A stretch of 64,000 nt of DNA. Origin: Pannonibacter phragmitetus_B. Lineage in GTDB: Bacteria > Pseudomonadota > Alphaproteobacteria > Rhizobiales > Stappiaceae. This document shows positions 45,272-53,507 of this stretch, in pieces (position 1 is the first letter of the stretch; each line of letters opens with the position of its first letter). The notes under the pieces are model-generated. The model was given only the letters and a program-made list of their open reading frames with translations, had not been told where the DNA came from and did no database searches. The stretch spans positions 3,782,001 through 3,846,000 of the forward strand of contig NZ_JBNINT010000001.1 in assembly GCF_050510895.1 (NCBI RefSeq), written 5' to 3'. The translations under genes and the position numbers were made by a program.

Positions 45272-46438
45272 ATGAGTGGAAACGCCCCCAGACCAGCGAA
45301 AAGACCCACAAACCCCAACTTCTCGTCAGGTCCCTGCGCGAAGCGCCCAGGCTGGACGCTGCAGGCGTTGAACGGCGCTGCATTGGGCCGGTCGCACCGG
45401 TCCAAGCCGGGCAAGGCCAAGCTTCGGGAAGTGATCGACCTCACGCGCGAAGTCCTGGGAGTTCCGGCAGACTATCGCATCGCCATCGTCCCGGGGTCGG
45501 ACACGGGAGCCGTCGAGATGGCGCTTTGGGGCCTCCTCGGACCGCGCGGCGTGGATGTGTTCGCCTGGGAGAGCTTCGGCGGTGATTGGGTCACCGACAT
45601 TACCAGGGAGTTGCCGATCCAGGACCGCAGGGTCTTCCAGGCGCCCTATGGAGAGCTGCCGGACCTGACACAGGCTGATCCAGACCGGGACACGATCTTC
45701 ACCTGGAACGGAACGACGTCCGGCGTGCGTGTGCCCAACGGTGACTGGATTTCCGACAATCGAACCGGATTGACGATCTGCGATGCGACCTCAGCCGCCT
45801 TCGCAATGGACCTGCCCTGGTCAAAACTCGATGTGACGACCTGGTCCTGGCAGAAGGTGCTGGGTGGAGAGGGTGCCCACGGCATGATCGTCCTCAGTCC
45901 GCGCGCGGCTGAGCGGCTGGTCAATCACGTGCCGCAATGGCCGATGCCGAAGCTCTTCCGCATGGTGCAGAATGGCGTTCTGACCGAAGGGCTATTCGCC
46001 GGCGAGACGATCAATACGCCGTCCCTCCTGGCCGTCGAGGATGCGATCGACGGGTTGCGTTGGGCGCGCGGCATCGGCGGCCTTCCCGCGTTGATAGCCC
46101 GGTGCCGGAAGAATTTCGAGCGTGTCGAGACCTGGATCAAACAGAACGACTGGTGCGATTTCCTCGCCAGCCGCAGCGACATTCGGTCGGAAACATCGAT
46201 CTGTCTCAAGATCGTCGATCCGTTGCTGGCGGCTGATCCGGCCCGTCAAGCGGAGCTGGCGAATGCCATTTCGAGCCTGATGGCGCAGGAGCAGGTGGCA
46301 CTTGATGTTGGCGCCTATCGAACCGCGCCTCCTGGCTTTCGGCTCTGGGCTGGCGCGACGATTGATGCGGAAGATCTCGGTATTGCCCTCGAGTGGCTTA
46401 CCTGGGGCTACCAGCAGGTCAGCCAGGGAGACCAATAA
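45272..46438 (+). CDS. serC: Phosphoserine aminotransferase
   Basis: A PLP enzyme converting 3-phosphohydroxypyruvate and glutamate to phosphoserine. The 388-residue product belongs to the alphaproteobacterial/archaeal-type SerC: NPNFSSGPCAKRPGW at the start, ALGRSHRS, GSDTGAVEMALW, TWNGTTSGVRVP, DATSAAFAMDLPW and the PLP Lys in WSWQKVLGGEGAHG. AAGGA precedes the ATG. It heads a serC-argD-tyrB unit. With no serA or serB here it looks like an extra isozyme under MocR-type control. Confidence 0.9.
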   Translation: MSGNAPRPAKRPTNPNFSSGPCAKRPGWTLQALNGAALGRSHRSKPGKAKLREVIDLTREVLGVPADYRIAIVPGSDTGAVEMALWGLLGPRGVDVFAWESFGGDWVTDITRELPIQDRRVFQAPYGELPDLTQADPDRDTIFTWNGTTSGVRVPNGDWISDNRTGLTICDATSAAFAMDLPWSKLDVTTWSWQKVLGGEGAHGMIVLSPRAAERLVNHVPQWPMPKLFRMVQNGVLTEGLFAGETINTPSLLAVEDAIDGLRWARGIGGLPALIARCRKNFERVETWIKQNDWCDFLASRSDIRSETSICLKIVDPLLAADPARQAELANAISSLMAQEQVALDVGAYRTAPPGFRLWAGATIDAEDLGIALEWLTWGYQQVSQGDQ

Positions 46439-47672
46439 TGAGCGCCCTCGCAAAGGTTTCACAGCATGATGAAGGCAGGGATTATCTCTATCCCTGCTTC
46501 TCACGAGCGGACGTGAGCTTCTCCCGCGGAGACGGTGCCTGGCTGGAGGGTACCGATGGCATTCGCTATCTCGACTTTGCCACCGGCATCGCCGTTACAG
46601 GCTTAGGCCACTCTCATCCAAAGCTGGTCGATGCCTTGGTCCGGCAAGGGAAGAAGCTCTGGCACGTATCGAATACCGTAGAGATTCCCGAGCAGGCGGA
46701 ACTGGCACGGTTGCTTTGCGAAAACACCTTTGCCGATCGCGTCTTTTTCAACAATTCGGGTGCGGAAGCAGTCGAGACAGCCATAAAGACGGCAAGGCGC
46801 TACCAGTTCGTTTCGGGCAAACCGGAGCGCTTTGACATCGTGACATTCGAAGGCGCCTTCCACGGCAGGACGCTGGCGACGATTGCTGCCGGTGGCCGTG
46901 AGAAGTATCTCGAAGGCTTTGGGCCGCCAGCGCCGGGGTTCACCGTTGTTCCGTTCGGGGACATGGCCGCGCTCGCTGCAGCCTGCGGCGCTGGAGCCGC
47001 TGCGGTTTTGCTCGAGCCCATTCAGGGGAAAGTGGCGTCCGCCGGCTGGGAGCGGAAATCCTCAGACAGGTTCGTGAGATTTGCGATCGCACAGGCACCC
47101 TCCTGATCTTCGACGAGGTGCAAACCGGGATTGGCCGGGTCGGAAATCTCTTTGCCTATCAGGGAACGGGCACGGCGCCGGACATTCTTGCCGCTGCAAA
47201 GGGGCTCGGAAACGGCTTTCCTGTAGCCGCTTGCCTTGCGACTGAAAGTGCGGCTGCCGGGATGATGCCTGGAACGCATGGAAGCACGTTCGGCGGAAAT
47301 CCGCTCGCGATGACGATCGCTTCCGAGGTGGTGAAGATCGTCGCGAACGAAGCCTTCCTGAGCGAGGTCAGACGCGTAGCCGCAAAGCTGCGCACCGCCC
47401 TTGAGGCGCTGTCAGCGCTCTATCCGGAGGTCTTTCCCGAGGTCCGCGGCGAAGGCCTCCTTCTCGGCCTCCGCTGCGGCCCGCCCGTGGCTGAGGTGGC
47501 GGCTGCTGCACGGGCAAACGGGATGCTTTCTGCCGCCGCCGCAGAGAATGTGCTGCGGCTCCTGCCTCCGCTCATCATAACGGATGCAGAGATAGAGGAA
47601 GCGTTCACCTGCCTGAACCGTGTGGGGATTGCCCTGACGGCGAGGCCGGGACGGGAGGGCGAAAATGCTTGA
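46438..47672 (+). CDS. argD: Acetylornithine/class III aminotransferase, split by a one-base deletion
   Basis: A PLP aminotransferase of 411 residues after one G is restored at 47025-47028. Motifs: YLDFATGIAVTGLGHSHP, FFNNSGAEAVETAIKTAR, FEGAFHGRTLATIAA, LLEPIQGE, LLIFDEVQTGIGRVG and the PLP Lys in AAAKGLGNGFPVAA. This is the ArgD/SuccOT type. The start overlaps the serC stop. Its substrate could be acetylornithine or another omega-amino acid. Confidence 0.86.
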
Positions 47673-48855
47673 GGCATTGCCGACCCCTCCGGTCGATCCC
47701 ATCCTCGCTCTTGGCGGCGCCGTACGCTCAGACCGCCGCTCGGACAAGCTGGATCTGGGGATCGGTGTGTTCCGCGACGAAGCCGGGCATACGCCGATCA
47801 TGCAGGCGGTTCGCGAGGCCGAACGCCGCCTCCTTGATGACCGCACTACGAAAACCTATGTAGGCGCGCGCGGCGATCTGCGCTTCGCCGACGCTGTCGC
47901 ACAACTCATACTCGGAACGGGCAGGCCGGAAAGGCTGACCGGTATTCAGGCGACCGGCGGAACCGGCGCGCTGCGCGTGCTGGCCGGGCTGGTTGCTCGC
48001 GCAAGGAGGGATGTCGCTGTCTGGGTGCCGGAGCCGACGTGGCTCAATCATCAGACAATCTTCGCGGATGCCGGGCTGAAGACTGCAGGCTATCCTTACT
48101 ATGACCGGACGGAACTGCGGGTCCGTCCCGATCTGCTGCTGGCAAAGCTGGAGACCATCCCGGCGGGTGATGTCGTTCTCTTCCACGGATGCTGCCACAA
48201 CCCCTGTGGAGCCGATCTGCCGTTCGAGGCATGGGAAGCCATTGCTGAGGTGATGGGCAAGCGAGGGCTCATTCCGTTCGTCGACCTGGCCTATCAAGGG
48301 TTCGGACGCGGGCTCGATGAAGACGCTGCCGGCGTCCGTTTGCTCGCAGCGAAGATGCCGGAGCTACTGATCGCCTTTTCCTGTTCGAAGAATTTCGGCC
48401 TCTATTCGGAGCGAACGGGATGTGCCCTGGTCCTTGCTGAGAATGAAGCGCGTGCAAGGTTAGCAGGCGAGCATATGGCTCTCGTCGCAAGGCCGCTCTA
48501 CTCTATGCCGCCAGACCACGGCAGCGCGATCGTCCGCACGATTCTGGAGGATGCAGAGTTGGCAGCCTCCTGGCGAATTGAGCTCAGCGAGATGACTCAA
48601 TCAATCCTGGACAACCGGCGTGCGCTGGCGGCCGCGTTCCGCAACGCAACGGGCACGACCGGCTTTGACTACTTGGAGAACGGGAGCGGCATGTTTTCGC
48701 TCCTTAACCTGTCCCCCGGAGAAATACTGACGCTGCGGGAAGAACGGGGCATCTATATCGTCGAAGACGGCCGGATCAACGTGGCGGGACTGCCAACACA
48801 ACGCGTGACAGATTTCGTGCACGCGGTCACGGATGCCTTGGCAAGACGAACCTGA
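47665..48855 (+). CDS. tyrB: Aspartate/aromatic-amino-acid aminotransferase
   Basis: A class I PLP aminotransferase of 396 residues. KLDLGIGVFRDEAGHTPIM, TGGTGALRVLAG, PEPTWLNHQTIFADAG, HGCCHNPCGADL, FVDLAYQGFGRGLDED and the PLP Lys in FSCSKNFGLYSERTG are all typical of the TyrB/AspC subgroup. It overlaps the end of argD and is followed by a hairpin, so it ends the unit. It transfers amino groups to oxaloacetate, 2-oxoglutarate or aromatic keto acids. Confidence 0.9.
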   Translation: MLEALPTPPVDPILALGGAVRSDRRSDKLDLGIGVFRDEAGHTPIMQAVREAERRLLDDRTTKTYVGARGDLRFADAVAQLILGTGRPERLTGIQATGGTGALRVLAGLVARARRDVAVWVPEPTWLNHQTIFADAGLKTAGYPYYDRTELRVRPDLLLAKLETIPAGDVVLFHGCCHNPCGADLPFEAWEAIAEVMGKRGLIPFVDLAYQGFGRGLDEDAAGVRLLAAKMPELLIAFSCSKNFGLYSERTGCALVLAENEARARLAGEHMALVARPLYSMPPDHGSAIVRTILEDAELAASWRIELSEMTQSILDNRRALAAAFRNATGTTGFDYLENGSGMFSLLNLSPGEILTLREERGIYIVEDGRINVAGLPTQRVTDFVHAVTDALARRT

Positions 48856-48867
48856 TCGAGATGCCGC

Positions 48868-48898
48868 GCCCGTTGCCTGATAGGGTCAGGCGACGGGC
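48868..48898 (+). terminator. Hairpin terminator after tyrB
   Basis: A 13-bp stem with one G-T pair (GCCCGTTGCCTGA / TCAGGCGACGGGC) and a 5-base loop, 13 bases after the tyrB stop. The following bases CTTGTC are only weakly T-rich. Confidence 0.65.
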
Positions 48899-49345
48899 CT
48901 TGTCTGACCAAGGCGCCGTTCATCCAGCGGACGGCGTCAGCAATCCCGCCGAATGGATAGAGATAGTAGAGGGCCGGACGAAGCGCTTCGGGTCTGCCTC
49001 ATTTGTCAGCGCAGAAAGAAGGCCATCAATATCCGATTGCGAGCAGAGACGGCGCGAGGAAAAAATAGGAACGGTGCAGCTTTCCGACCCTTTCGTTCAC
49101 ATGATCAGCATCAGACGGCGGAGGCTTGGCAATCGCAGTCTTGGGCGGACCCCGCGTAGGCTGCACTGTGGCCGATCCGCATCGCAGAGGGATTGTCTCG
49201 CCAGGACTGGATCGCCCGGCAGGGAACCCAAGCCGACAAATACCTCAGTCGATATAGTCATCAGGGTGAAAGACCAGCATATTCTCACCCTCGTAGAGGC
49301 AGTCTGCCAAGCAGACTTGACGCAATCCGGTCTTTCATTCACTAG
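48899..49345 (-). pseudogene. Gap with degraded coding remains
   Basis: No intact gene. On the minus strand, reading from about 48985 down to 48890, a coding-like stretch is visible (RPALYYLYPFGGIADAVRW, then MNGALVRQGP), but a stop lies just upstream and no start is present. Another short stretch near 49270 reads ENMLVFHPDDYID. I do not recognise the families. It looks like debris of a deleted minus-strand gene. Confidence 0.3.
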
Positions 49346-49365
49346 CCATACATGCTAGATGCATT

Positions 49366-49384
49366 GTATGTGAAATGACCATAC
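49366..49384. promoter_or_regulatory. GTATGT-N7-CCATAC operator upstream of the MocR gene (S7)
   Basis: The 19-bp repeat has one mismatch in the first arm and ends 15 bases before the regulator ATG, overlapping where RNA polymerase or ribosomes would bind. A further CCATAC half site lies at 49346-49351. This is the placement of an autoregulatory site. Confidence 0.6.
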
Positions 49385-49399
49385 AGATACGAGGGCAAC

Positions 49400-50779
49400 A
49401 TGTGGCGACCGCGACTGATCGAAACCGCGCGCATGAAATACCTCGGCATTGTCGAGGCGCTGGAGGCCGATCTTCGGTCCGGGCGGGTTGCCCGCGGCGA
49501 GCGACTGCCGCCGCAACGTGCGATTGCCGAGGCTCTCGAGGTGGACCTGACGACCGTAACCAGGGCCTTCAATGAGGCCCGCCGCCGGGGACTTGTCGAA
49601 GCGCACGCGGGTCGGGGCACCTTCATCAGCGAAAAGCCGGAAGGTGCAGATCCGCTCGATCAAAGCCACCCGCTGATCGACCTCAGCATGAACATTCCTC
49701 CGCAACCGGCGGCAACCGACTTTCGGAAGATCTTCCCGCAAGGAATCGCGGGCATTCTTGGCAGTCCACGCGGGCTTCTCAGTCTGCATTATCAGGAGAG
49801 CAACGGGGCGGAAGCTGATCGGGCAGCGGCTGCCGGTTGGCTGGACCAGCGCATAAGCGGAACCACGGCCGAACGTGTTGTCGTGACCGGTGGAGCGCAG
49901 TGCGCGCTATTTGCCCTTTGTGAGCTGTTGGTTGGACAAGGCGATGTCGTTGCCGCCGGAGCGATGACTTATCCGGGTCTGAAGGCTGTCGCCGTACAGC
50001 GCGGGCTCACCATTGAGCCTCTGGCGATGGATGAGCACGGCATCATTCCCGATGCGTTCGAGCGCGTTTGTCGAGAAAAGGCGCCCAAGGCGCTCTATGC
50101 CGTTCCGACAATCGACAATCCGACGACGGCGACACTGCCCGAAGAACGCCGCCGCGCCCTGGCGTCGCTCGCCCGTAAATACGAGGTCGCGATCATCGAG
50201 GATGACCCCTACGCTCCGTTAAGGCCTGAGCGCATTCCTGCAATGGCGGAGCTTGCCGGCGATATTACCTGGCATATCGCGACCCTGTCCAAATGCGCGA
50301 CGCCGGCTCTGCGCGTGGCCTATGTGGTCGCGCCAAGCGCAAGCAAGGCACTGAGGCTGGCGTCCGTTCTGCGTGCGACCATTCTGATGGTGCCTCCCCT
50401 CATGTCGGCCCTGGCCAGCCGCTGGATTTCCGAAGGCACGCTGGACGAGATCGCCACAGCCATCAGCGCGGAGAATGTTGAACGCCAGAGGCTGGCGGCG
50501 GCCATTTTGGGAGAGGCAAGCATTGCCGCCGATCCCCACGGGCATCACCTCTGGCTGCGCCTGCCTGATCATTGGCGCGCTGCGGATTTCGCCGAGCATG
50601 CCGATCGGGCCGGTGTTTCCATCGTTCCAAGCTCGGCATTCGCCACAACTGCTCATCCAATAGAGGCGGTCAGAATTTCGGTCGGCGTCGCTCCCGATCG
50701 TGGCGCTCTGGAGGATGGTCTGACGCAACTCGCGAGTCTGCTTTCCCAGCCATCGCTGGGAACGCGCGCTGTCGTATAG
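49400..50779 (+). CDS. MocR-family (GntR/aminotransferase) transcriptional regulator
   Basis: A 459-residue regulator with an N-terminal GntR winged helix (GERLPPQRAIAEALEVDLTT, VTRAFNEARRRGLVEA, GRGTFIS) and, from about residue 90, a class I aminotransferase fold. The Lys in TLSKCATPALRVAYV is kept, so PLP binding is expected, with VVTGGAQCALFALCELL and PTIDNPTT as further landmarks. It resembles MpaR-like regulators. The nitrilase gene follows 16 bases later. I infer that it binds the GTATGG-N7-CCATAC sites of this block. The Lys-PLP aldimine could itself sense a metabolite or cyanide. Confidence 0.87.
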   Translation: MWRPRLIETARMKYLGIVEALEADLRSGRVARGERLPPQRAIAEALEVDLTTVTRAFNEARRRGLVEAHAGRGTFISEKPEGADPLDQSHPLIDLSMNIPPQPAATDFRKIFPQGIAGILGSPRGLLSLHYQESNGAEADRAAAAGWLDQRISGTTAERVVVTGGAQCALFALCELLVGQGDVVAAGAMTYPGLKAVAVQRGLTIEPLAMDEHGIIPDAFERVCREKAPKALYAVPTIDNPTTATLPEERRRALASLARKYEVAIIEDDPYAPLRPERIPAMAELAGDITWHIATLSKCATPALRVAYVVAPSASKALRLASVLRATILMVPPLMSALASRWISEGTLDEIATAISAENVERQRLAAAILGEASIAADPHGHHLWLRLPDHWRAADFAEHADRAGVSIVPSSAFATTAHPIEAVRISVGVAPDRGALEDGLTQLASLLSQPSLGTRAVV

Positions 50780-50795
50780 CTTTTGAGGTATTCCG

Positions 50796-51800
50796 ATGTC
50801 GCAGATCTTTAAAGCAGCTGTTGTTCAAGCCGCTCCGGTCCTTTTCGATACTCCCCGGACGATCGAAAAGGTCGCGGACCTGACAAGGGCAGCCGCTTCC
50901 CAGGACGCCTGTTTGGTCGTCTTTCCTGAAGCCTTCGTCGGCGGCTATCCCAAGGGGCTCGATTTTGGGGCCCGGCTTGGAATGCGGAGTCCGGAGGGTC
51001 GCGAGGATTTCCGCCGCTATTATGAGAGCGCCATCGAACTGCCGAGCCCGGAGGCGGCGAGGCTTGGCGAAATCGCGCGCAACAATGGCGTTCATCTCGT
51101 GCTTGGCATCATCGAACGCGACGGCGGCACGCTGTACTGCACCGCGGTCACCTATGATCCCGCCGGACGGCTGGTTGGAAAGCACCGCAAGCTCATGCCG
51201 ACGGCGCTCGAAAGGCTCGTATGGGGCTTCGGCGACGGATCGACCATCGGCGTGGCGGAAACCGCGCTAGGCCGCATCGGCAGTGTGATCTGCTGGGAAA
51301 ACTACATGCCGCTGCTGCGAATGGCGATGTACGCCCAGGGCGTCGAGCTTTACTGTGCTCCCACGGTCGATGACCGCGACACCTGGCTGCCAACGATGCG
51401 CACGATCGCACTCGAGGGGCGCTGCTTCGTCCTCTCTGCCTGTCAGCATTTCACTCGTGGCGACGGTCCTGCTGACTATTCACCGATCCAGGGCGACGAC
51501 CCGGCCACGGTTCTGATCAGGGGCGGGTCTTGCATCATCGACCCGCTTGGGAACGTTCTGGTTGAGCCGGACTTCTCCGGGGAGGCGATAAAGATCGCCG
51601 AGATCGACCGGCGCGTCATCGTCCGCGGCAAGTACGACCTCGACGTGGCCGGTCACTATGCCCGGCCCGACGTCTTCAGACTTTCCGTGGACACAAGGTC
51701 CAAGGCAGCAGTCTCATTTCCCCAGCTTCGGCCCGACGCTTTGAGCGGGAAGGAAGCCGGTGAGCATGAGCCGCAAGAGGCGATGGACTGTTCGGTCTAA
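50796..51800 (+). CDS. Nitrilase (carbon-nitrogen hydrolase)
   Basis: Hydrolyses an organic nitrile to acid and ammonia, or less often cyanide itself. The 334-residue product has the catalytic triad: Glu in VVFPEAFVGGYPKG, Lys in GKHRKLMPTALERLVWG and Cys in GSVICWENYMPLLRMAMYA near residue 165. HRKLMPT with ERLVWG marks true nitrilases rather than amidases. The gene is cotranscribed with the MocR regulator, so the nitrile is probably tied to its regulon; keto-acid cyanohydrins or beta-cyanoalanine are plausible substrates. Confidence 0.88.
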   Translation: MSQIFKAAVVQAAPVLFDTPRTIEKVADLTRAAASQDACLVVFPEAFVGGYPKGLDFGARLGMRSPEGREDFRRYYESAIELPSPEAARLGEIARNNGVHLVLGIIERDGGTLYCTAVTYDPAGRLVGKHRKLMPTALERLVWGFGDGSTIGVAETALGRIGSVICWENYMPLLRMAMYAQGVELYCAPTVDDRDTWLPTMRTIALEGRCFVLSACQHFTRGDGPADYSPIQGDDPATVLIRGGSCIIDPLGNVLVEPDFSGEAIKIAEIDRRVIVRGKYDLDVAGHYARPDVFRLSVDTRSKAAVSFPQLRPDALSGKEAGEHEPQEAMDCSV

Positions 51801-51802
51801 GT

Positions 51803-52362
51803 GCAGCCGAACTGGCAGGCATCCAGTCCGGTTTCACCGCATCGTTCCATATCACCTTCCTGGCCATGACCCTTGGCTTGGCGGGCTATAATACGATGCT
51901 GACAGTCGGTGTTCACGTGAGAGTGCCGCGTTTTGAAACGGTTTCAAGCTCCGGGCCTTTGCAGATATGTGCCCGGCCCTTGGTATCGTCGAGCGCTTGC
52001 GGGCTGCCGGCAAAACGCCGCCGCACGCGGGCCAACGACCCCGGCGATGAAGGCCAGGACTGGCAGGGCAGCAAGTTCCGCAAGTCATCGGGCTGAGCCA
52101 GTGGATTGATGTGGCAGGGCCGGAGACGGCAAAGCTGGGCTTCATGATTGCAGCCATCCTCGCGCCTTCTGCAATTTATCTCGGAGGGACGCTGCCCTGG
52201 AGTGTCCGCAAACGTCTTGCCGGCTGGCTTGAACTTGCCACATCGAACCCATTTGAAGGGGCGCGGGTTCTGCAGCCGCAAATCCTTGTTCCGCAGAACT
52301 CCGCGACGGATGCGGTCGCCTTTGGCGCCGCAGCAGCGATCCTTCACGAGTTGCGCGGCTAA
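51803..52362 (+). pseudogene. Remnants: membrane-protein fragment and C-terminal part of a ROK-family protein
   Basis: From 51803 to about 51915 a hydrophobic fragment (AELAGIQSGFTASFHITFLA, then MTLGLAGYNTMLTVG) resembles the end of a transporter. From about 51920 a second fragment reads to a stop at 52362; LGFMIAAILAPSAIYLGGTLP and ATDAVAFGAAAAILHEL match the C-terminus of ROK sugar kinases or regulators, and FETVSSSGPL upstream matches an internal ROK segment. The frames shift more than once and the N-terminal half is gone. This decayed stretch marks the right edge of the MocR block. Confidence 0.5.
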
Positions 52363-52686
52363 TCCCTGCCGGGTGAGAGTACAAACCGTTCGACGGCCAC
52401 AGGAACTCACACCACGCGGCGGGCCCCTCTCCTACGCAGAATCGGAGAACGGATGTCCTTGCAAAGGCCGGGAAGGGCCGTTGCCTGTACGCTATTGACG
52501 GTGTGCCTGCCCTGGCGTTAAATCGCGGCCGTCCAATCCAAGCCAACAGGGGATTGTAGATGCTGGAGCTTGTGACCACCCGCTGATTGTCCCGATCGAC
52601 CGGGACATCCAGATGCACCCGTTTCGCCGCGGCGGTTTTGCCGTGCCCGAAGGGTGCCAGGGTGATTTCTGTACACAGGCTTTTCC
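52363..52686. other. Intergenic gap without recognised gene
   Basis: Short open frames exist on both strands but none resembles a known protein or has a convincing ribosome site. No hairpin or operator stands out. Confidence 0.4.
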
Positions 52687-52959
52687 ATGAACATCTCTCG
52701 CAGCGAACAGCGCGTTCTGCACGTGCTGGCGCAAGGCGGCTATATCCGTCATCACCGGTCCGGCAGCGGCCGCATAACGGACGTGCAGTGCTTCACGCGC
52801 GACGGCCTTATTCTGTCCGATTGCACGCCCGAGGTCTTTGCCAAACTGCGGCGCAAGCGCCTCATTGAATCCAGAGCATCCAGCCCCTACCGGATTTCCG
52901 GCAAGGGACGCCTCTGCGTCCGGGCTCAGCCCGACAACCGTCAGGAGGCATTCGCATGA
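52687..52959 (+). CDS. yjhX: YjhX/TopAI-family (UPF0386) toxin
   Basis: A 90-residue protein matching the UPF0386 family along its length: MNISRSEQRVLHVLAQGGYI, GRITDVQCFTRDGLILSDC, FAKLRRKRLIESRASSPYRIS. In Escherichia coli the homologue inhibits topoisomerase I and is neutralised by the acetyltransferase-like YjhQ. Here a GNAT gene follows with a 4-base overlap, the same order and coupling, which supports a toxin-antitoxin role. Confidence 0.85.
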   Translation: MNISRSEQRVLHVLAQGGYIRHHRSGSGRITDVQCFTRDGLILSDCTPEVFAKLRRKRLIESRASSPYRISGKGRLCVRAQPDNRQEAFA

Positions 52960-53456
52960 TCATCCGCCCCGAAATGGCTGCAGACAGTCCGGCGATCCGC
53001 CGCGTGGTCACCGAAGCGCTCAAGATGCTGGCGCAATCCACGGGCACCGAGGCCGCGATTGTCGAGGCGCTACGGGCCGATGGAGCCCTTGCGCTTTCAC
53101 TCATCGCCGAAGAGGACGGCGAGGTAACGGGTTATCTCGCCGCCTCCTGGGCCCGCATAGGAGCGGACGGTCCCTGGGGGCTGATCGGCCCTCTGGCGGT
53201 GCTGCCCGAACGGCATCGTCAAGGCATTGGCACGGCGCTGATGCGCGAAGCTCTGCGCCAGTTCAGGCCGCTGGCGCGAGGGGCAGCACTGTTGGGCAGC
53301 CCGGCCTATTATGCCCGGTTTGGCTTCCGGGCCTTTCCCGGTCTGGGTGTCACCGGCGTTCCTTCCAGCGTGGTTCTGGCGTTGCCTTTCGATGGGCAGG
53401 CGCCGCAGGGTGAGCTGATCCATCACCCCGCCTTCGGACTGAACCAGCCGGACTGA
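52956..53456 (+). CDS. GNAT acetyltransferase, probable YjhQ-like antitoxin
   Basis: A 166-residue GNAT fold protein. The acetyl-CoA loop is in VLPERHRQGIGTALMREALR near residue 90, and the later strand ARGAALLGSPAYYARFGF is typical of the YhbS/YjhQ type. The ATG overlaps the stop of the UPF0386 toxin gene. By family precedent it would block the toxin; it may also retain acetyltransferase activity. Confidence 0.8.
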   Translation: MIIRPEMAADSPAIRRVVTEALKMLAQSTGTEAAIVEALRADGALALSLIAEEDGEVTGYLAASWARIGADGPWGLIGPLAVLPERHRQGIGTALMREALRQFRPLARGAALLGSPAYYARFGFRAFPGLGVTGVPSSVVLALPFDGQAPQGELIHHPAFGLNQPD

Positions 53457-53461
53457 CAATT

Positions 53462-53496
53462 GGCCGGGCCGCATCATCACAGGATGCGGCCCGGCC
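53462..53496 (+). terminator. Terminator between convergent GNAT genes
   Basis: A perfect 14-bp stem (GGCCGGGCCGCATC / GATGCGGCCCGGCC) with a 7-base loop, followed by ATTCTTT on the plus strand, 5 bases after the YjhQ-like stop. Confidence 0.78.
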
Positions 53497-53507
53497 ATTC
53501 TTTGCCC

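Noticed and set aside
49400..50779. Reading the MocR gene as a true aminotransferase
   Set aside because: The complete GntR winged-helix domain at the N-terminus and the palindrome just upstream identify it as a regulator, although the PLP Lys is kept.
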